From: an uncultured Eubacteriales bacterium | Lineage (GTDB): Bacteria; Bacillota; Clostridia; Christensenellales; Aristaeellaceae | Direction: 5' to 3' | DNA length: 64,000 nt | NCBI GenBank assembly: GCA_900315675.1 | Contig: OMZY01000006.1 | Coordinates: 1-64,000 of the forward strand | Shown here: one piece after another, positions 9,584-17,667 of the stretch | Layout of the letters: each line of letters begins with the position of its first letter | Position numbering within the stretch: position 1 is the stretch's first letter | Position numbers and translations under genes: made by a program | Notes under the pieces: generated by a model | The model's database searches: none | Told to the model about the DNA's origin: nothing | Seen by the model: the letters and a program-made list of their open reading frames with translations, nothing else

Positions 9584-10422
9584 AGAAGATACTGCTGACA
9601 TCTGTCCTGCTTCTTTCCATGCTCTTCTCCGCAGGCTGCGGAGAAACGGCGGAAGGAACGGAAATGTCCCTGATGGCCATCAACGTACGCAAGGCGGACG
9701 CGCTGCTGCTGCGCAGCGGAACGAGCGCCTACCTGATTGATACAGGAGTGAAGAAAAACTCCGACATGCTGCTGGACGCCCTGCGGAAGGAAGGAATTAC
9801 CCGGCTCACCGGCGTCATCCTGACCCATACCCATGCGGATCACGTAGGCGGGCTGAAAGCGCTGCTGGAATCGGAAATCGTTGTGGAGAATATCTATGCC
9901 GCAGGATATTACGCCCTGAAAAAGGAAGACGGAAAGCACCCGGTGGAAAAGGCGATCAAAAAGACGGATTACACCTACAGCTTCCTCTTCGCCGGGGATG
10001 AACTGCCGCTGGACGGCGGAAAGCTGACGGTCATCGGCCCGCTGGAAAAGAACGAGGAGCTGGAAAACAACAATTCCCTGGTGCTGCTGGCGGAAGGCGG
10101 CGGCGGAAGCATCCTGCTGACGGGCGATATGGAATTCCCGGAAGAGGATTCCCTGCTGAAGGCCGGCGTCATCCCCCATGCGGACGTGCTGAAGATCGGC
10201 AACCACGGCGAAGGCGACGCTACCAGCCGTGCCCTTCTGGCGGCGGTGAACCCCTCCCTGGCTGTGATCTCCACCAACACCGAGGATGAACCGGACACAC
10301 CCGATCCGCGGGTTCTCAAAGAGCTGAAAAACATGGGGATTCCGGTCCTGATCACCCAGGATACCCAAACCGGTATTCTGGTGACCCTGCGGAACGGCGA
10401 AATCCTGACTGAAATGAAATAA
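9580..10422 (+). CDS. MBL-fold (ComEC C-terminal-like) lipoprotein
   Basis: 280 residues. The signal peptide ends in a good lipobox, FSAGC (Cys at 20), predicting a lipid anchor outside the membrane. The metallo-beta-lactamase motif THTHADHVGG (about residues 83-92) has the metal-binding His/Asp set. Later motifs LTGDME and KIGNHG match the ComEC/Rec2-type hydrolase branch, which in known cases acts on DNA or phosphodiesters. The start overlaps tadA by four bases. The true substrate cannot be read from the sequence; a secreted nuclease or phosphodiesterase is the best guess. Confidence 0.85.
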   Translation: MKKILLTSVLLLSMLFSAGCGETAEGTEMSLMAINVRKADALLLRSGTSAYLIDTGVKKNSDMLLDALRKEGITRLTGVILTHTHADHVGGLKALLESEIVVENIYAAGYYALKKEDGKHPVEKAIKKTDYTYSFLFAGDELPLDGGKLTVIGPLEKNEELENNNSLVLLAEGGGGSILLTGDMEFPEEDSLLKAGVIPHADVLKIGNHGEGDATSRALLAAVNPSLAVISTNTEDEPDTPDPRVLKELKNMGIPVLITQDTQTGILVTLRNGEILTEMK

Positions 10423-10437
10423 GGCCTGAAGGAACAG

Positions 10438-10466
10438 AAAAAGCTCTCCTGTGCGGAGAGCTTTTT
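10438..10466. terminator. Bidirectional terminator between the MBL gene and rnpB
   Basis: AAAAAGCTCTCC and GGAGAGCTTTTT form a stem with A-run and T-run on both sides. It serves the tadA operon on plus and rnpB on minus. Confidence 0.9.
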
Positions 10467-10470
10467 CACG

Positions 10471-10811
10471 TTGTGCGAGCGTGACCATAAGCCGGGTTCT
10501 GTATTGGACGGTCATCTATCCAGGCCGTACGTTACCGTACGGCTCAAGCGATCGCGGGGGACGCGGCGGGCCGCCGACTTGCCCCCATTGCATCTTGCAC
10601 CGGGTGGGGTTTACAGCGCAGACCTGTTACCAGGTTCGCGGGTGAGCTCTTACCTCGCCTTTCCATCCTTACCGTCCCGAAGGACGGCGGTTTATTTCTG
10701 TTGCACTCTCCCTGGAGTCGCCTCCGCCGGCCGTTAGCCGGCACCCTTGCCCTGCGGTGCCCGGACTTTCCTCATTCCCGAAGGCCTGCGACCGTCTGTT
10801 CACCTCGCACG
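10471..10811 (-). ncRNA. rnpB: RNase P RNA, bacterial class A
   Basis: About 340 nt. On the minus strand the conserved 5' core (GAGGAAAGTCCGGGC), the P10/11 core (GTAAGAGCTCACC), CTGGTAACAG, TAAACCCCACCCGG and the 3' end (AACCCGGCTTATGG) are all present in order. P1 is closed by GTGCGAG near 10810 and CTCGCAC near 10473. The presence of the P6/P15-17 type elements fits class A. A consensus promoter precedes it and a terminator follows. Confidence 0.95.
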
Positions 10812-10816
10812 CGGAT

Positions 10817-10845
10817 AGCATAAACTTCCGCTGTTGTTTTGTCAA
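10817..10845 (-). promoter_or_regulatory. Promoter of rnpB
   Basis: On minus: TTGACA, 17 bases, TATGCT, placing the start point at about 10810, exactly at the P1 helix. Confidence 0.85.
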
Positions 10846-10866
10846 TGTGTAATGGTGAAAAATCGG

Positions 10867-10895
10867 TTGACACAGCAAAATCACAGTGATATAAT
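10867..10895 (+). promoter_or_regulatory. Perfect consensus promoter of the tRNA operon
   Basis: TTGACA, 17-base spacer, TATAAT, about 70 bases before the first tRNA. The -35 lies 21 bases from that of the divergent rnpB promoter. Confidence 0.93.
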
Positions 10896-10966
10896 ACGTA
10901 TCTGTCAGCGGAAACGGCAGGTTTCCACTGAAAGCGCCGATAAGATCGGAAGCCGTCCTGTGGCAT

Positions 10967-11043
10967 GCGCCTGTAGCTCAGTTGGATAGAGCAACGGCCT
11001 TCTAAGCCGTGGGCCGGGGGTTCGAGTCCCTCCAGGCGCGCCA
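10967..11043 (+). tRNA. tRNA-Arg (anticodon TCT)
   Basis: Acceptor GCGCCTG pairs with CAGGCGC. The anticodon loop CTTCTAA gives TCT, the T-loop is GGTTCGAGTCC, and the 3' CCA is encoded. Confidence 0.96.
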
Positions 11044-11050
11044 ATCATAT

Positions 11051-11128
11051 GGTGGGTATAGCGTAGTTGGTTAACGCGTCAGATTGTGGCTCTGAAGACC
11101 GTGGGTTCGAGTCCCACTACTCACCCCA
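11051..11128 (+). tRNA. tRNA-His (anticodon GTG)
   Basis: The extra G(-1) at 11051 pairs with C73, the hallmark of tRNA-His. Loop TTGTGGC gives GTG. CCA is encoded. Confidence 0.96.
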
Positions 11129-11169
11129 TTTTTCCGTCTAACGGCGTTAAGCTGGCAGATTACCTACGT

Positions 11170-11241
11170 TGGGGTGTAGCCAAGTGGTAAGGCACGGGAC
11201 TTTGACTCCCGCATTCGTAGGTTCGAGCCCTGCCACCCCAG
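11170..11241 (+). tRNA. tRNA-Gln (anticodon TTG)
   Basis: Acceptor TGGGGTG/CACCCCA, loop CTTTGAC gives TTG. No CCA is encoded; the sequence after the discriminator G runs into the truncated Lys tRNA. Confidence 0.95.
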
Positions 11242-11245
11242 CTTC

Positions 11246-11288
11246 ATTTTTAATCAAGGTGTCTGGAGTTCGAATCTCCAATGGGTCA
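11246..11288 (+). pseudogene. Truncated tRNA-Lys (3' half only)
   Basis: From the anticodon loop (TTTTTAATC) onward the sequence matches a tRNA-Lys(TTT): variable loop, complete T-arm TGGAG-TTCGAAT-CTCCA (11264-11280) and the acceptor 3' strand ATGGGTC plus A. The partner 5' acceptor (GACCCAT), the D-arm and the 5' anticodon stem are absent; tRNA-Gln ends only five bases before. It cannot fold as a tRNA. Confidence 0.8.
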
Positions 11289-11317
11289 CTTTCCTCTGCT
11301 TTCGCCGGTTCTGTCCT

Positions 11318-11398
11318 GCGGGCGTGGCGGAATGGCAGACGCGCCAGACTTAGGATCTGGTGTCGAAAGGCGTAAGAGTTCGAGTCTCTTCGTCCGCA
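11318..11398 (+). tRNA. tRNA-Leu (anticodon TAG)
   Basis: Class II tRNA with a long variable arm. Acceptor GCGGGCG/CGTCCGC, loop CTTAGGA gives TAG. CCA is not encoded. Confidence 0.95.
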
Positions 11399-11421
11399 CA
11401 GTTTTCCGGTTCCCCAGATAT

Positions 11422-11497
11422 GCGGTAGTAGCTCAGTTGGTAGAGTGCCACCTTGCCAAGGTGGATGTCGCGGGTCCGAGTCCCGTCTACCGCTCCA
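11422..11497 (+). tRNA. tRNA-Gly (anticodon GCC)
   Basis: Acceptor GCGGTAG/CTACCGC, loop TTGCCAA gives GCC. CCA is encoded. Confidence 0.96.
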
Positions 11498-11500
11498 TTT

Positions 11501-11571
<71 letters not shown>

Positions 11572-11580
11572 CACAAAAAA

Positions 11581-11611
11581 CGGCCGATGCAAACGCATCG
11601 GTCGATTTTTT
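11581..11611 (+). terminator. Terminator of the tRNA operon
   Basis: CGGCCGATGC/GCATCGGTCG stem with AAAC loop followed by six T. Confidence 0.92.
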
Positions 11612-11647
11612 ATGCTTTCTTTATTTCACAGGATGGCAGCGGCCCGT

Positions 11648-12745
11648 TCAGGCCTTCTCCCCTTCCGGATTCACCGGCAGGACAAACCAGAAAGTGGTGC
11701 CCTTTCCTTCCTCGCTCCGCACGCCGTAATCCGCGCCGTGCTTTTCCAGGATGCCGCGGCAGATGTTCAGGCCCAGGCCGCTGCCGATCACGGCGCGGCG
11801 GTGGTTCTCCCGGCTGCGGTAATACCGGTCCCAGATAAAGGGCAGCTCGTCCGCGGGAATGCCTTCCCCGCTGTCGGAAATCTGCACGCGGATGCCGGCG
11901 GCCGTGTCCCGCTGGGTGATCCGGACAGTCTTATCCGCGCCGGTATAGGTCAGGGCGTTGCCCAGGAGGTTGTACAGCACCTGTCCGATGCGTCCCCGGT
12001 CTCCGACCACCGTCCGGTCCTCCGCCGGCTCAAACACCACGGTATAGCCGTCTACGGAGGTCATCCGTCCTATCCTGTTGCAGATCTCCCGGATCTCCTC
12101 TGTCAGGTTAAAGGGCTTTTTCTCCAGTTCCAGGTTGCCGGTGCGCAGCCTGCTGAAATCCAGCACCTCATTGACCATGGAACTCAGGCGGTTCGTTTCG
12201 TCAATGATGATCTGCATGTTTTCCGGGGTCACTTCCTCAGGAATATCCCGCATGGCCTCGGCATAGCCTTCAATCATGGTCAGGGGCGTACGCAGGTCAT
12301 GGCTGATATTGGCGATCAGCTCCCGCTGCAGGTCCTCCACCTTGCCCAGGTCCTCCGCTGCCCGCACCAGCGTGTCATTCAGCTCCGCGATCTCCCGGTA
12401 GCCGCCGCTGTGGGGCGGACGGGTATAGCGGGAACGGCTCAGTTCCCTGGCCGCCTCGCTGGTCTCAATAATAGGTTCCGAGATGCTCCTGGCCATGGTA
12501 AAGCCCACCAGCACCGTTGCCAGCACAATGGCACCCACCGTCAGCAGGAACTGGGTCCGCACGGCGTCCTCAATCTGGATCACGGTCGCGCCCCGGTACA
12601 GGTTCCGGAACAGCACGCCCTGCAGCATCCAGACCGTGGAAATGATAAATCCCGCGAAAACCGCGAGATAAATCAGGATCTTTGCCCGGATACCGACCCG
12701 GCCGGCGAGGAACTCCTCCCGGTAAGCCAGATTACTCCTTCTCAA
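11648..12745 (-). CDS. Membrane sensor histidine kinase
   Basis: 365 residues. Two membrane helices (about 21-46 and 66-88) enclose only a very short extracytoplasmic loop of about 20 residues, so the signal is probably sensed in or at the membrane. A HAMP-like linker is followed by the H-box SHDLRTPL (phospho-accepting His149), N-box NLLGNALTY, G1 DSGEGI and G2 GSGLGLNI. It overlaps the response regulator by 14 bases and is co-translated with it. The stimulus is unknown; the neighbouring VanY genes make a cell-envelope signal plausible. Confidence 0.93.
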   Translation of the reverse strand: MRRSNLAYREEFLAGRVGIRAKILIYLAVFAGFIISTVWMLQGVLFRNLYRGATVIQIEDAVRTQFLLTVGAIVLATVLVGFTMARSISEPIIETSEAARELSRSRYTRPPHSGGYREIAELNDTLVRAAEDLGKVEDLQRELIANISHDLRTPLTMIEGYAEAMRDIPEEVTPENMQIIIDETNRLSSMVNEVLDFSRLRTGNLELEKKPFNLTEEIREICNRIGRMTSVDGYTVVFEPAEDRTVVGDRGRIGQVLYNLLGNALTYTGADKTVRITQRDTAAGIRVQISDSGEGIPADELPFIWDRYYRSRENHRRAVIGSGLGLNICRGILEKHGADYGVRSEEGKGTTFWFVLPVNPEGEKA

Positions 12746-13403
12746 AACGATAGCCTACCCCTCTGAGCGTTGTGATCTTGTCCGCATAGGGCCCCAGCTG
12801 CTTGCGCAGCAGCTTGATGTGGGTGTCCAGCGTCCGGTCGTCCCCGAAGAAATCATAGCCCCACACATCGCTGATCAGCTTCTCCCGCGTCAGGGCAATG
12901 CCCCGGTTGCGGATCATGTAGAAAAGCAGATCGTATTCCTTCGGGCTCAGGTCCGCTTCCACGCCGTCTACCAGCACCCGGCGGGCGGTAAAGTCCACCG
13001 TCAGGCCGCCGACGGAAACCGTTTCCTCCGACTTCTTCTCCGCTTCGCCGCTGCGCTTGAGCACGGCGCCCACGCGCATCATCAGCTCCTTGGGAGAGAA
13101 GGGTTTCACCACATAGTCGTCTATGCCCAGCTCAAAGCCGTGAATCCGGTCATATTCCTCCCCGCGGGCGGAGAGCATGATCACCGGCACGGGATCCGTT
13201 TTCCGGATTTCCCGCACGGCGGAGAAGCCGTCCAGTTCCGGCATCATCACATCCATGATAATCAGGTCATAATGGCGCTGGCGGCACTTCTCCACGGCCT
13301 GCATGCCGTTCTCCGCCTCTTCGGTCTCATAGCCCTCAAAGGCGGCATATTTGGCGATCAGGGCACGGATCCGCGCCTCGTCATCCACAATCAATAACTT
13401 CAT
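12732..13403 (-). CDS. OmpR-family response regulator
   Basis: 223 residues. The receiver domain has the acidic pair Asp7/Asp8, phospho-acceptor Asp51 (IIMDVMMP) and Lys in VVKPFSP. The C-terminal winged helix carries the usual GVGYRFE ending. It is the first gene of the kinase pair. The upstream region is short and its promoter was not resolved. Confidence 0.95.
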   Translation of the reverse strand: MKLLIVDDEARIRALIAKYAAFEGYETEEAENGMQAVEKCRQRHYDLIIMDVMMPELDGFSAVREIRKTDPVPVIMLSARGEEYDRIHGFELGIDDYVVKPFSPKELMMRVGAVLKRSGEAEKKSEETVSVGGLTVDFTARRVLVDGVEADLSPKEYDLLFYMIRNRGIALTREKLISDVWGYDFFGDDRTLDTHIKLLRKQLGPYADKITTLRGVGYRFEKE

Positions 13404-13446
13404 ACTGCAATTCCTTTATCATTTCTTCATCATGCGCTGGGTAACT

Positions 13447-13483
13447 CATAATTATGAATTATGAATTGTGAATTATGAATTAA
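13447..13483. repeat. Heptamer array (ATTATGA type)
   Basis: Four or five units of period 7, one variant (ATTGTGA), directly after the stop of the first VanY gene. Confidence 0.85.
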
Positions 13484-13485
13484 CA

Positions 13486-14349
13486 TTACTCTTCCGTTGG
13501 CGTCTGGATAAACTTCTCCACCTTCGCCCGGTCTCCGCCGGCTTCCAGGTAGTCCTGAATCGCCTGCTGGAGCTGTTCGGTGAACTCCTCCAGGCACAGG
13601 CCGTTCTCCATAATGTAGGTGGCCACTGGAATGCCCACATAGCGCAGGTGCCAGGGTTCCGTGTTGATCTCGGTGATCTCCTGTTTGTCCGCCGGATAAC
13701 GGATGATGAAGCCGAACTCCTGGCAGTGATCTGCCATCCACTGGCACTCCGGCTCCTTCATCATTTTATCATTCATGGCCTTGTCCTTCCAGTTGGAAGG
13801 CACCACGTCGCAGCCCAGGCCCGTCTGATGATCGCTGGCGCCCGGCTTGGAAACCCAGCCGTCGTCCTTGCCGTGATTCTTCTTCAGGCGGTTGTTGTAC
13901 ATGGTCTTCTGGGTGGAATAGGACCGGTAAGCGCTCTTCAGGTACAGCTTCCGGTATCCGTTTTCCTCAGCGGCCTCGCGGATCGCCGCGTTCATTTCGC
14001 ACAGCGCGTCGGAGCACACCTTGCGCAGCTTCTGTCCGTCCTTGGGTTTCACGGCCCAGGAGATTCCGCCCTTGTCCGGCTTGGAGGGAACCTTCACCAG
14101 ATCCTTGGGCACATATTTCTTGTCCAGCAGGTAATGCTTGTTGGCCAGGACAATATATTCCGGATCCATATCCTCCAGCGCCACCGGGAAATCCCATTCG
14201 GGAGCCGAAGAGGTCTGTATGCTCTCTTCAGTCTCCTCATCCTCGTACACTTCCTCGATGATCAGTTCCTCCTCCTCGTCCAGTTCCGCAAACGCGAATA
14301 CGGGCAGGAGCAGGGCCAGGGCAAGCAGCAAACAGCAGATTCTCTTCAT
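13486..14349 (-). CDS. Secreted VanY-type D,D- or L,D-carboxypeptidase (M15B), first copy
   Basis: 287 residues from ATG 14349, which has AAAGGA six bases upstream; the frame is open nine codons further but without a ribosome site. The signal peptide ends FAFA-EL and is followed by an acidic stretch (DEEEELIIEEVYEDEETEE). The M15B zinc ligands are all present: His174 and Asp181 in SDHQTGLGCD, His234 in EPWHLRY; the substrate loop SAYRSY is intact. The family trims peptidoglycan stem peptides. It follows the second copy by 23 bases and lies next to the two-component system, which may regulate it. Confidence 0.92.
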   Translation of the reverse strand: MKRICCLLLALALLLPVFAFAELDEEEELIIEEVYEDEETEESIQTSSAPEWDFPVALEDMDPEYIVLANKHYLLDKKYVPKDLVKVPSKPDKGGISWAVKPKDGQKLRKVCSDALCEMNAAIREAAEENGYRKLYLKSAYRSYSTQKTMYNNRLKKNHGKDDGWVSKPGASDHQTGLGCDVVPSNWKDKAMNDKMMKEPECQWMADHCQEFGFIIRYPADKQEITEINTEPWHLRYVGIPVATYIMENGLCLEEFTEQLQQAIQDYLEAGGDRAKVEKFIQTPTEE

Positions 14350-14372
14350 ACAGTATCCTTTACTTGATCTTA

Positions 14373-15098
14373 TCATTCGTCCGTCACGGAAAAGCTTCCG
14401 GCCTGTGCCAGTGTTTCCTCCGGAATGCCCAGCAGTTCCCGCAGCACCTTCACCCGGTGGCCGATCAGCCAGGTTTCCAGCGGAATATTGGCCTCATGGA
14501 TTTCCTTCGCGTATTCCTTGCCAACGTAGCGGAAATGCCAGGGCTCATACTTGTATCCGGTGATTTCCTCCCAGGGCTCGTCATACCGGAGGATATAGCC
14601 GAAACGCCAGCAGTTTTCCCGGCACCATTTTCCGCCCTCGGTCTCCCCGAAGGAGATCTCCAGGTGGATCTTGTGCTTCTGGCCCACGTCCATCGCCACG
14701 CCCAGCTGATGTTCGCTGGCTCCCGGCGGTGCGACAAACTCCTGCGCCTTGGCCACGTTTCCTTTGACCGTGCGCAGCTTCCGCTTGTAGATGCCTTCCT
14801 GCTTTTCATAGGAACGGTAGCCGCTGATGGACAACAGCGTCAGTCCTGTTTCCTCCTTGCAGACCTGGAACATTTCCCGCAGGGCCGCGGCAGCCTCCCG
14901 GCGCATCCGCCGTACCTGTCCGGGCACATCGCTCATTTCCAGATCCCGCGGTTCATAGGCCGATGAAACCGTATACTGGCGGTTCGCCAGGAACAGCAGG
15001 CCGTTTATGTCATTCTGCGGTGCCGCGGTGTCCAGGGCTCCGGATACCATCATGGAAGCGGCAGCCACCAGGGACATCAGTTTGGTTAAAGACGGCAT
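14373..15098 (-). CDS. Secreted VanY-type carboxypeptidase (M15B), second copy
   Basis: 241 residues from ATG 15098, preceded by GGAGG seven bases away; an upstream in-frame ATG is rejected because it lies inside the terminator of the preceding transporter operon. A weak signal or anchor sequence is followed by the M15B motifs SGYRSY, SEHQLGVAMD (His130, Asp137) and EPWHFRY (His188). It is paralogous to the next gene but clearly diverged and lacks its acidic N-terminal stretch. Likely a cell-wall stem-peptide carboxypeptidase. Confidence 0.92.
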   Translation of the reverse strand: MPSLTKLMSLVAAASMMVSGALDTAAPQNDINGLLFLANRQYTVSSAYEPRDLEMSDVPGQVRRMRREAAAALREMFQVCKEETGLTLLSISGYRSYEKQEGIYKRKLRTVKGNVAKAQEFVAPPGASEHQLGVAMDVGQKHKIHLEISFGETEGGKWCRENCWRFGYILRYDEPWEEITGYKYEPWHFRYVGKEYAKEIHEANIPLETWLIGHRVKVLRELLGIPEETLAQAGSFSVTDE

Positions 15099-15114
15099 TC
15101 CTTTTCCTCCATGG

Positions 15115-15149
15115 AAAAATGTCATTCAGAACATTGCTCTGAATGACAT
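15115..15149 (-). terminator. Terminator of the amino acid ABC operon
   Basis: Perfect 12-bp inverted repeat ATGTCATTCAGA/TCTGAATGACAT with 7-base loop, followed on minus by TTTT. It overlaps the leader of the VanY gene downstream. Confidence 0.88.
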
Positions 15150-15156
15150 GATTATA

Positions 15157-15879
15157 TCACAAAACTTTGTTTAAGAAATCCTTAGTTCTTTGTTCTTTCG
15201 GATTGGTGAAAATCTCCGCGGGAGTTCCCTCTTCCAGGATCTTTCCCTCATCCATGAACAGCACCCGGTCCGCCACCTCGCGGGCGAAGCCCATCTCGTG
15301 CGTCACGCAGACCATGGTCATGCCGCTCTTGGCCAGTTCCTTCATAACGTCCAGCACCTCGCCCACCATTTCCGGGTCCAGGGCGCTGGTAGGTTCGTCA
15401 AAGAGCATCACTTCCGGCTGCATGCACAGGGCCCGCACAATAGCGATCCGCTGTTTCTGTCCGCCGGAGAGCTGGGCGGGATAGCTGTCCGCCTTATCCT
15501 CCAGGCCGACGCGCTTCAGCAGCTCCCGGGCCTTCTTCTCCGCCTGTTCCTTGTTCATCAGGCCGGTCCGCACAGGCGCCAGCGTGATGTTCTTCAGGAT
15601 CGTCATGTTGGGGAATAGGTTAAAATGCTGGAACACCATACCCATCTTCTGGCGGATTTTGTTGATGTCGCATTTCTCATCCGTAATGGACTGGCCTTCG
15701 AAAACAATCTCACCGCTTGTCGGGGTTTCCAGCAGGTTCAGGCAGCGCAGGAAAGTGGATTTTCCGCTGCCGCTGGGTCCGATCAGCACCACGCGTTCAC
15801 CTTTGTTGATGTGCTGGCTGACGCCCTTGAGCACTTCCAGATTGCCGAAGCTTTTGGTCAGGTTTTTAACGTCTATCAC
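15157..15879 (-). CDS. Polar amino acid ABC transporter ATP-binding protein
   Basis: 240 residues from a GTG start at 15879 with AGGAGG ten bases before; a longer frame exists but its first 34 residues are unlike the family. Walker [10 protein letters not shown] (34-42), Q-loop VFQHFNLFP, signature LSGGQKQR, Walker [13 protein letters not shown] and the H-loop VTHEM are intact. The match to the GlnQ/HisP group is strong. It overlaps the permease by 14 bases. Together with the permease and binding protein it forms a complete importer, most likely for polar amino acids. Confidence 0.95.
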   Translation of the reverse strand: MIDVKNLTKSFGNLEVLKGVSQHINKGERVVLIGPSGSGKSTFLRCLNLLETPTSGEIVFEGQSITDEKCDINKIRQKMGMVFQHFNLFPNMTILKNITLAPVRTGLMNKEQAEKKARELLKRVGLEDKADSYPAQLSGGQKQRIAIVRALCMQPEVMLFDEPTSALDPEMVGEVLDVMKELAKSGMTMVCVTHEMGFAREVADRVLFMDEGKILEEGTPAEIFTNPKEQRTKDFLNKVL

Positions 15880-16630
15880 TTGCGCGCAGCCTCCTCTCAA
15901 AGATTCCCAGCAGCCAGGTAAACAGCATGACCAGCAGCAGGTAGATAATCGCCGCACCCACATAGGGGTACATGGGTTCATAGTTCCGCGCAGCTACGCT
16001 GCGGGCCGCATACAGCAGCTCCTTGCCGCCGATCACGCTGATCAGGGAGGTGTCCTTCAGCAGCACAATGAACTCATTGCCCAGGGCCGGCAGGATCGCC
16101 TTGATGGCCTGGGGCACTACCACAAACCGCATAGTGTCTGTATAGTTCATACCCAGGCTTCGTCCGGCTTCCATCTGGCCCTGGTCCACGCTCATCAGGC
16201 CGCCGCGGATGATCTCCGCCGTATAGGCGCCGGAGTTGATGCCCAGTGTCAGCGCACCGACCATCACGAAATCCCGGCTGGACGCGAAAATGACCAGGCC
16301 CATGATCATCAGCTGCACCATCATCGGCGTACCGCGGATCACGGTCACGTAGGTCTTCAGCAGGGCGTTTACAAAGCCCAGCACCGGGTTCCTGTGCCCG
16401 GGGCGCTGCTGGTCATGCGCTGTACGGATCACAGCGACGATGACGCCGAGGATCACGCCCAGAACCAGCGCCAGTACCGTCACATACAGCGTGGTGACCA
16501 CGCCGTTGAGGTACTGTCTCCAGCGGTCATTCTCGATGAACGCCTGATAAAAAAGAACATAGAACTGCTGCCACAGGGTGGTGGGTTCACCGGCGGACAT
16601 CAGCGCTTTCCATGCCGTAAACTGTTCCAT
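15866..16630 (-). CDS. Polar amino acid ABC transporter permease
   Basis: 254 residues, about five membrane helices. Contains the HisM/GlnP family segment [11 protein letters not shown] and the EAA-like cytoplasmic loop ([28 protein letters not shown]) that docks on the ATPase. The N-terminal 35 residues are predicted cytoplasmic and hydrophilic. It is the middle gene, separated from the binding-protein gene by a strong hairpin. Confidence 0.94.
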   Translation of the reverse strand: MEQFTAWKALMSAGEPTTLWQQFYVLFYQAFIENDRWRQYLNGVVTTLYVTVLALVLGVILGVIVAVIRTAHDQQRPGHRNPVLGFVNALLKTYVTVIRGTPMMVQLMIMGLVIFASSRDFVMVGALTLGINSGAYTAEIIRGGLMSVDQGQMEAGRSLGMNYTDTMRFVVVPQAIKAILPALGNEFIVLLKDTSLISVIGGKELLYAARSVAARNYEPMYPYVGAAIIYLLLVMLFTWLLGIFERRLRASDRR

Positions 16631-16687
16631 GGAAACGGATCCTCTCCTTCACAGATTGATAATGGGAAGCCGCGGTAATAACGCAGA

Positions 16688-16714
16688 AAGGAAAAGGCAT
16701 TTTGCCTTTTCCTT
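16688..16714 (-). other. Stem-loop between binding protein and permease genes
   Basis: AAGGAAAAGGCA/TGCCTTTTCCTT, 12 bp with a 3-base loop and a poor T-run. It probably lowers permease expression or protects the binding-protein mRNA. Confidence 0.7.
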
Positions 16715-16744
16715 CCGGCGTGAAATTGCTTTCAGCCTTCTGTA

Positions 16745-17485
16745 TTACTCGTTCCACTTCAGGATGATCTGCTCAATGGTGCCGTCATCGATCAGCTTCT
16801 GCAGTTCAGCGTTGAAAGCGTCCACCAGTGCGGTGTTGCCCTTGGCGAATCCGAAAGCGAAGTTCTCAGGATCATAGCCGGTGGAGATCATCTCCAGGCC
16901 GGGGATCTGCTTCACATAGGCGGCGCCGACCATGTCGTCCACCATGATGCAGTCGATCTGGCCGTTCTGCAGCGCCTGGAAAGCGAGAGAGTACTTGTCA
17001 TAAGCGCTCACATGATCCTCACCGAAGTGATCGGTGGCTTCAATCTGGCCCGTGGTGCCGCTCTGCACGCCGATGATCTTGTCGCCCAGGTTATCCATGG
17101 TGATGTCAGCACCGCTCTTGAACACGACGCCCTGCACGATCGTCACATAAGGAATGGTGAACTCCAGGGTGGCTTTGCGTTCTTCCTTCACGGTCACGCC
17201 GGAAACCACCGCGTCAGCCTTGCCGGCGCCGGGGGCAACCAGAGCGCTGTCAAAGTCGATGGCATAGGGTTCAGCGGTCAGTCCCAGGTTCTCACAGATA
17301 ATGGCCAGGATGTCGGGCTCGATACCGATCACGGTACCTTCGTCATCCGTGCTTTCAAAAGGCGGGAAGTCCGGGCTGGTCGCATAAACGAATTTGCCGG
17401 CTTCGAGTGTCGTCAGTTCAGCGGAAGCCGCAGCCACGCTCAGGAGCATTGCCAGCGCCAGAACCATCGCAAGAATCTTCTTCAT
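16745..17485 (-). CDS. Amino acid ABC transporter substrate-binding protein
   Basis: 246 residues from the ATG with AAGGAGG nine bases upstream. The signal peptide MKKILAMVLALAMLLSVAAASA has no lipobox cysteine and looks like a signal peptidase I substrate. The mature part is a type-2 periplasmic binding fold (SPDFPPFESTDDEGTVIGIEPD; DAVVSGVTVKEERK). It is the first and probably most expressed gene of the importer, behind a near-consensus promoter. Ligand not assignable beyond polar amino acid. Confidence 0.94.
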   Translation of the reverse strand: MKKILAMVLALAMLLSVAAASAELTTLEAGKFVYATSPDFPPFESTDDEGTVIGIEPDILAIICENLGLTAEPYAIDFDSALVAPGAGKADAVVSGVTVKEERKATLEFTIPYVTIVQGVVFKSGADITMDNLGDKIIGVQSGTTGQIEATDHFGEDHVSAYDKYSLAFQALQNGQIDCIMVDDMVGAAYVKQIPGLEMISTGYDPENFAFGFAKGNTALVDAFNAELQKLIDDGTIEQIILKWNE

Positions 17486-17521
17486 TGTAGTATCCTCCTT
17501 GTTTCTCTTTGGATTGGGCAC

Positions 17522-17550
17522 AGTATAGCACCCGCATACACCCTTGTCAA
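17522..17550 (-). promoter_or_regulatory. Promoter of the amino acid ABC operon
   Basis: On minus: TTGACA, 17 bases, TATACT, about 37 bases before the binding-protein ATG. Confidence 0.88.
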
Positions 17551-17667
17551 CACATTTTTTGCATTTTTATACAAATATTTTTGTTATTTATGAATATTAT
17601 GCATAAGAATACCGATTATTCATTCATTTGAGTCATTTTATGCATTCTGAGTTTATAACCCGCCGGA

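Noticed and set aside
13430-13747. A 105-residue frame beginning MPVDG on minus
   Set aside because: Out-of-frame shadow of the VanY gene that ends by translating a heptamer array.
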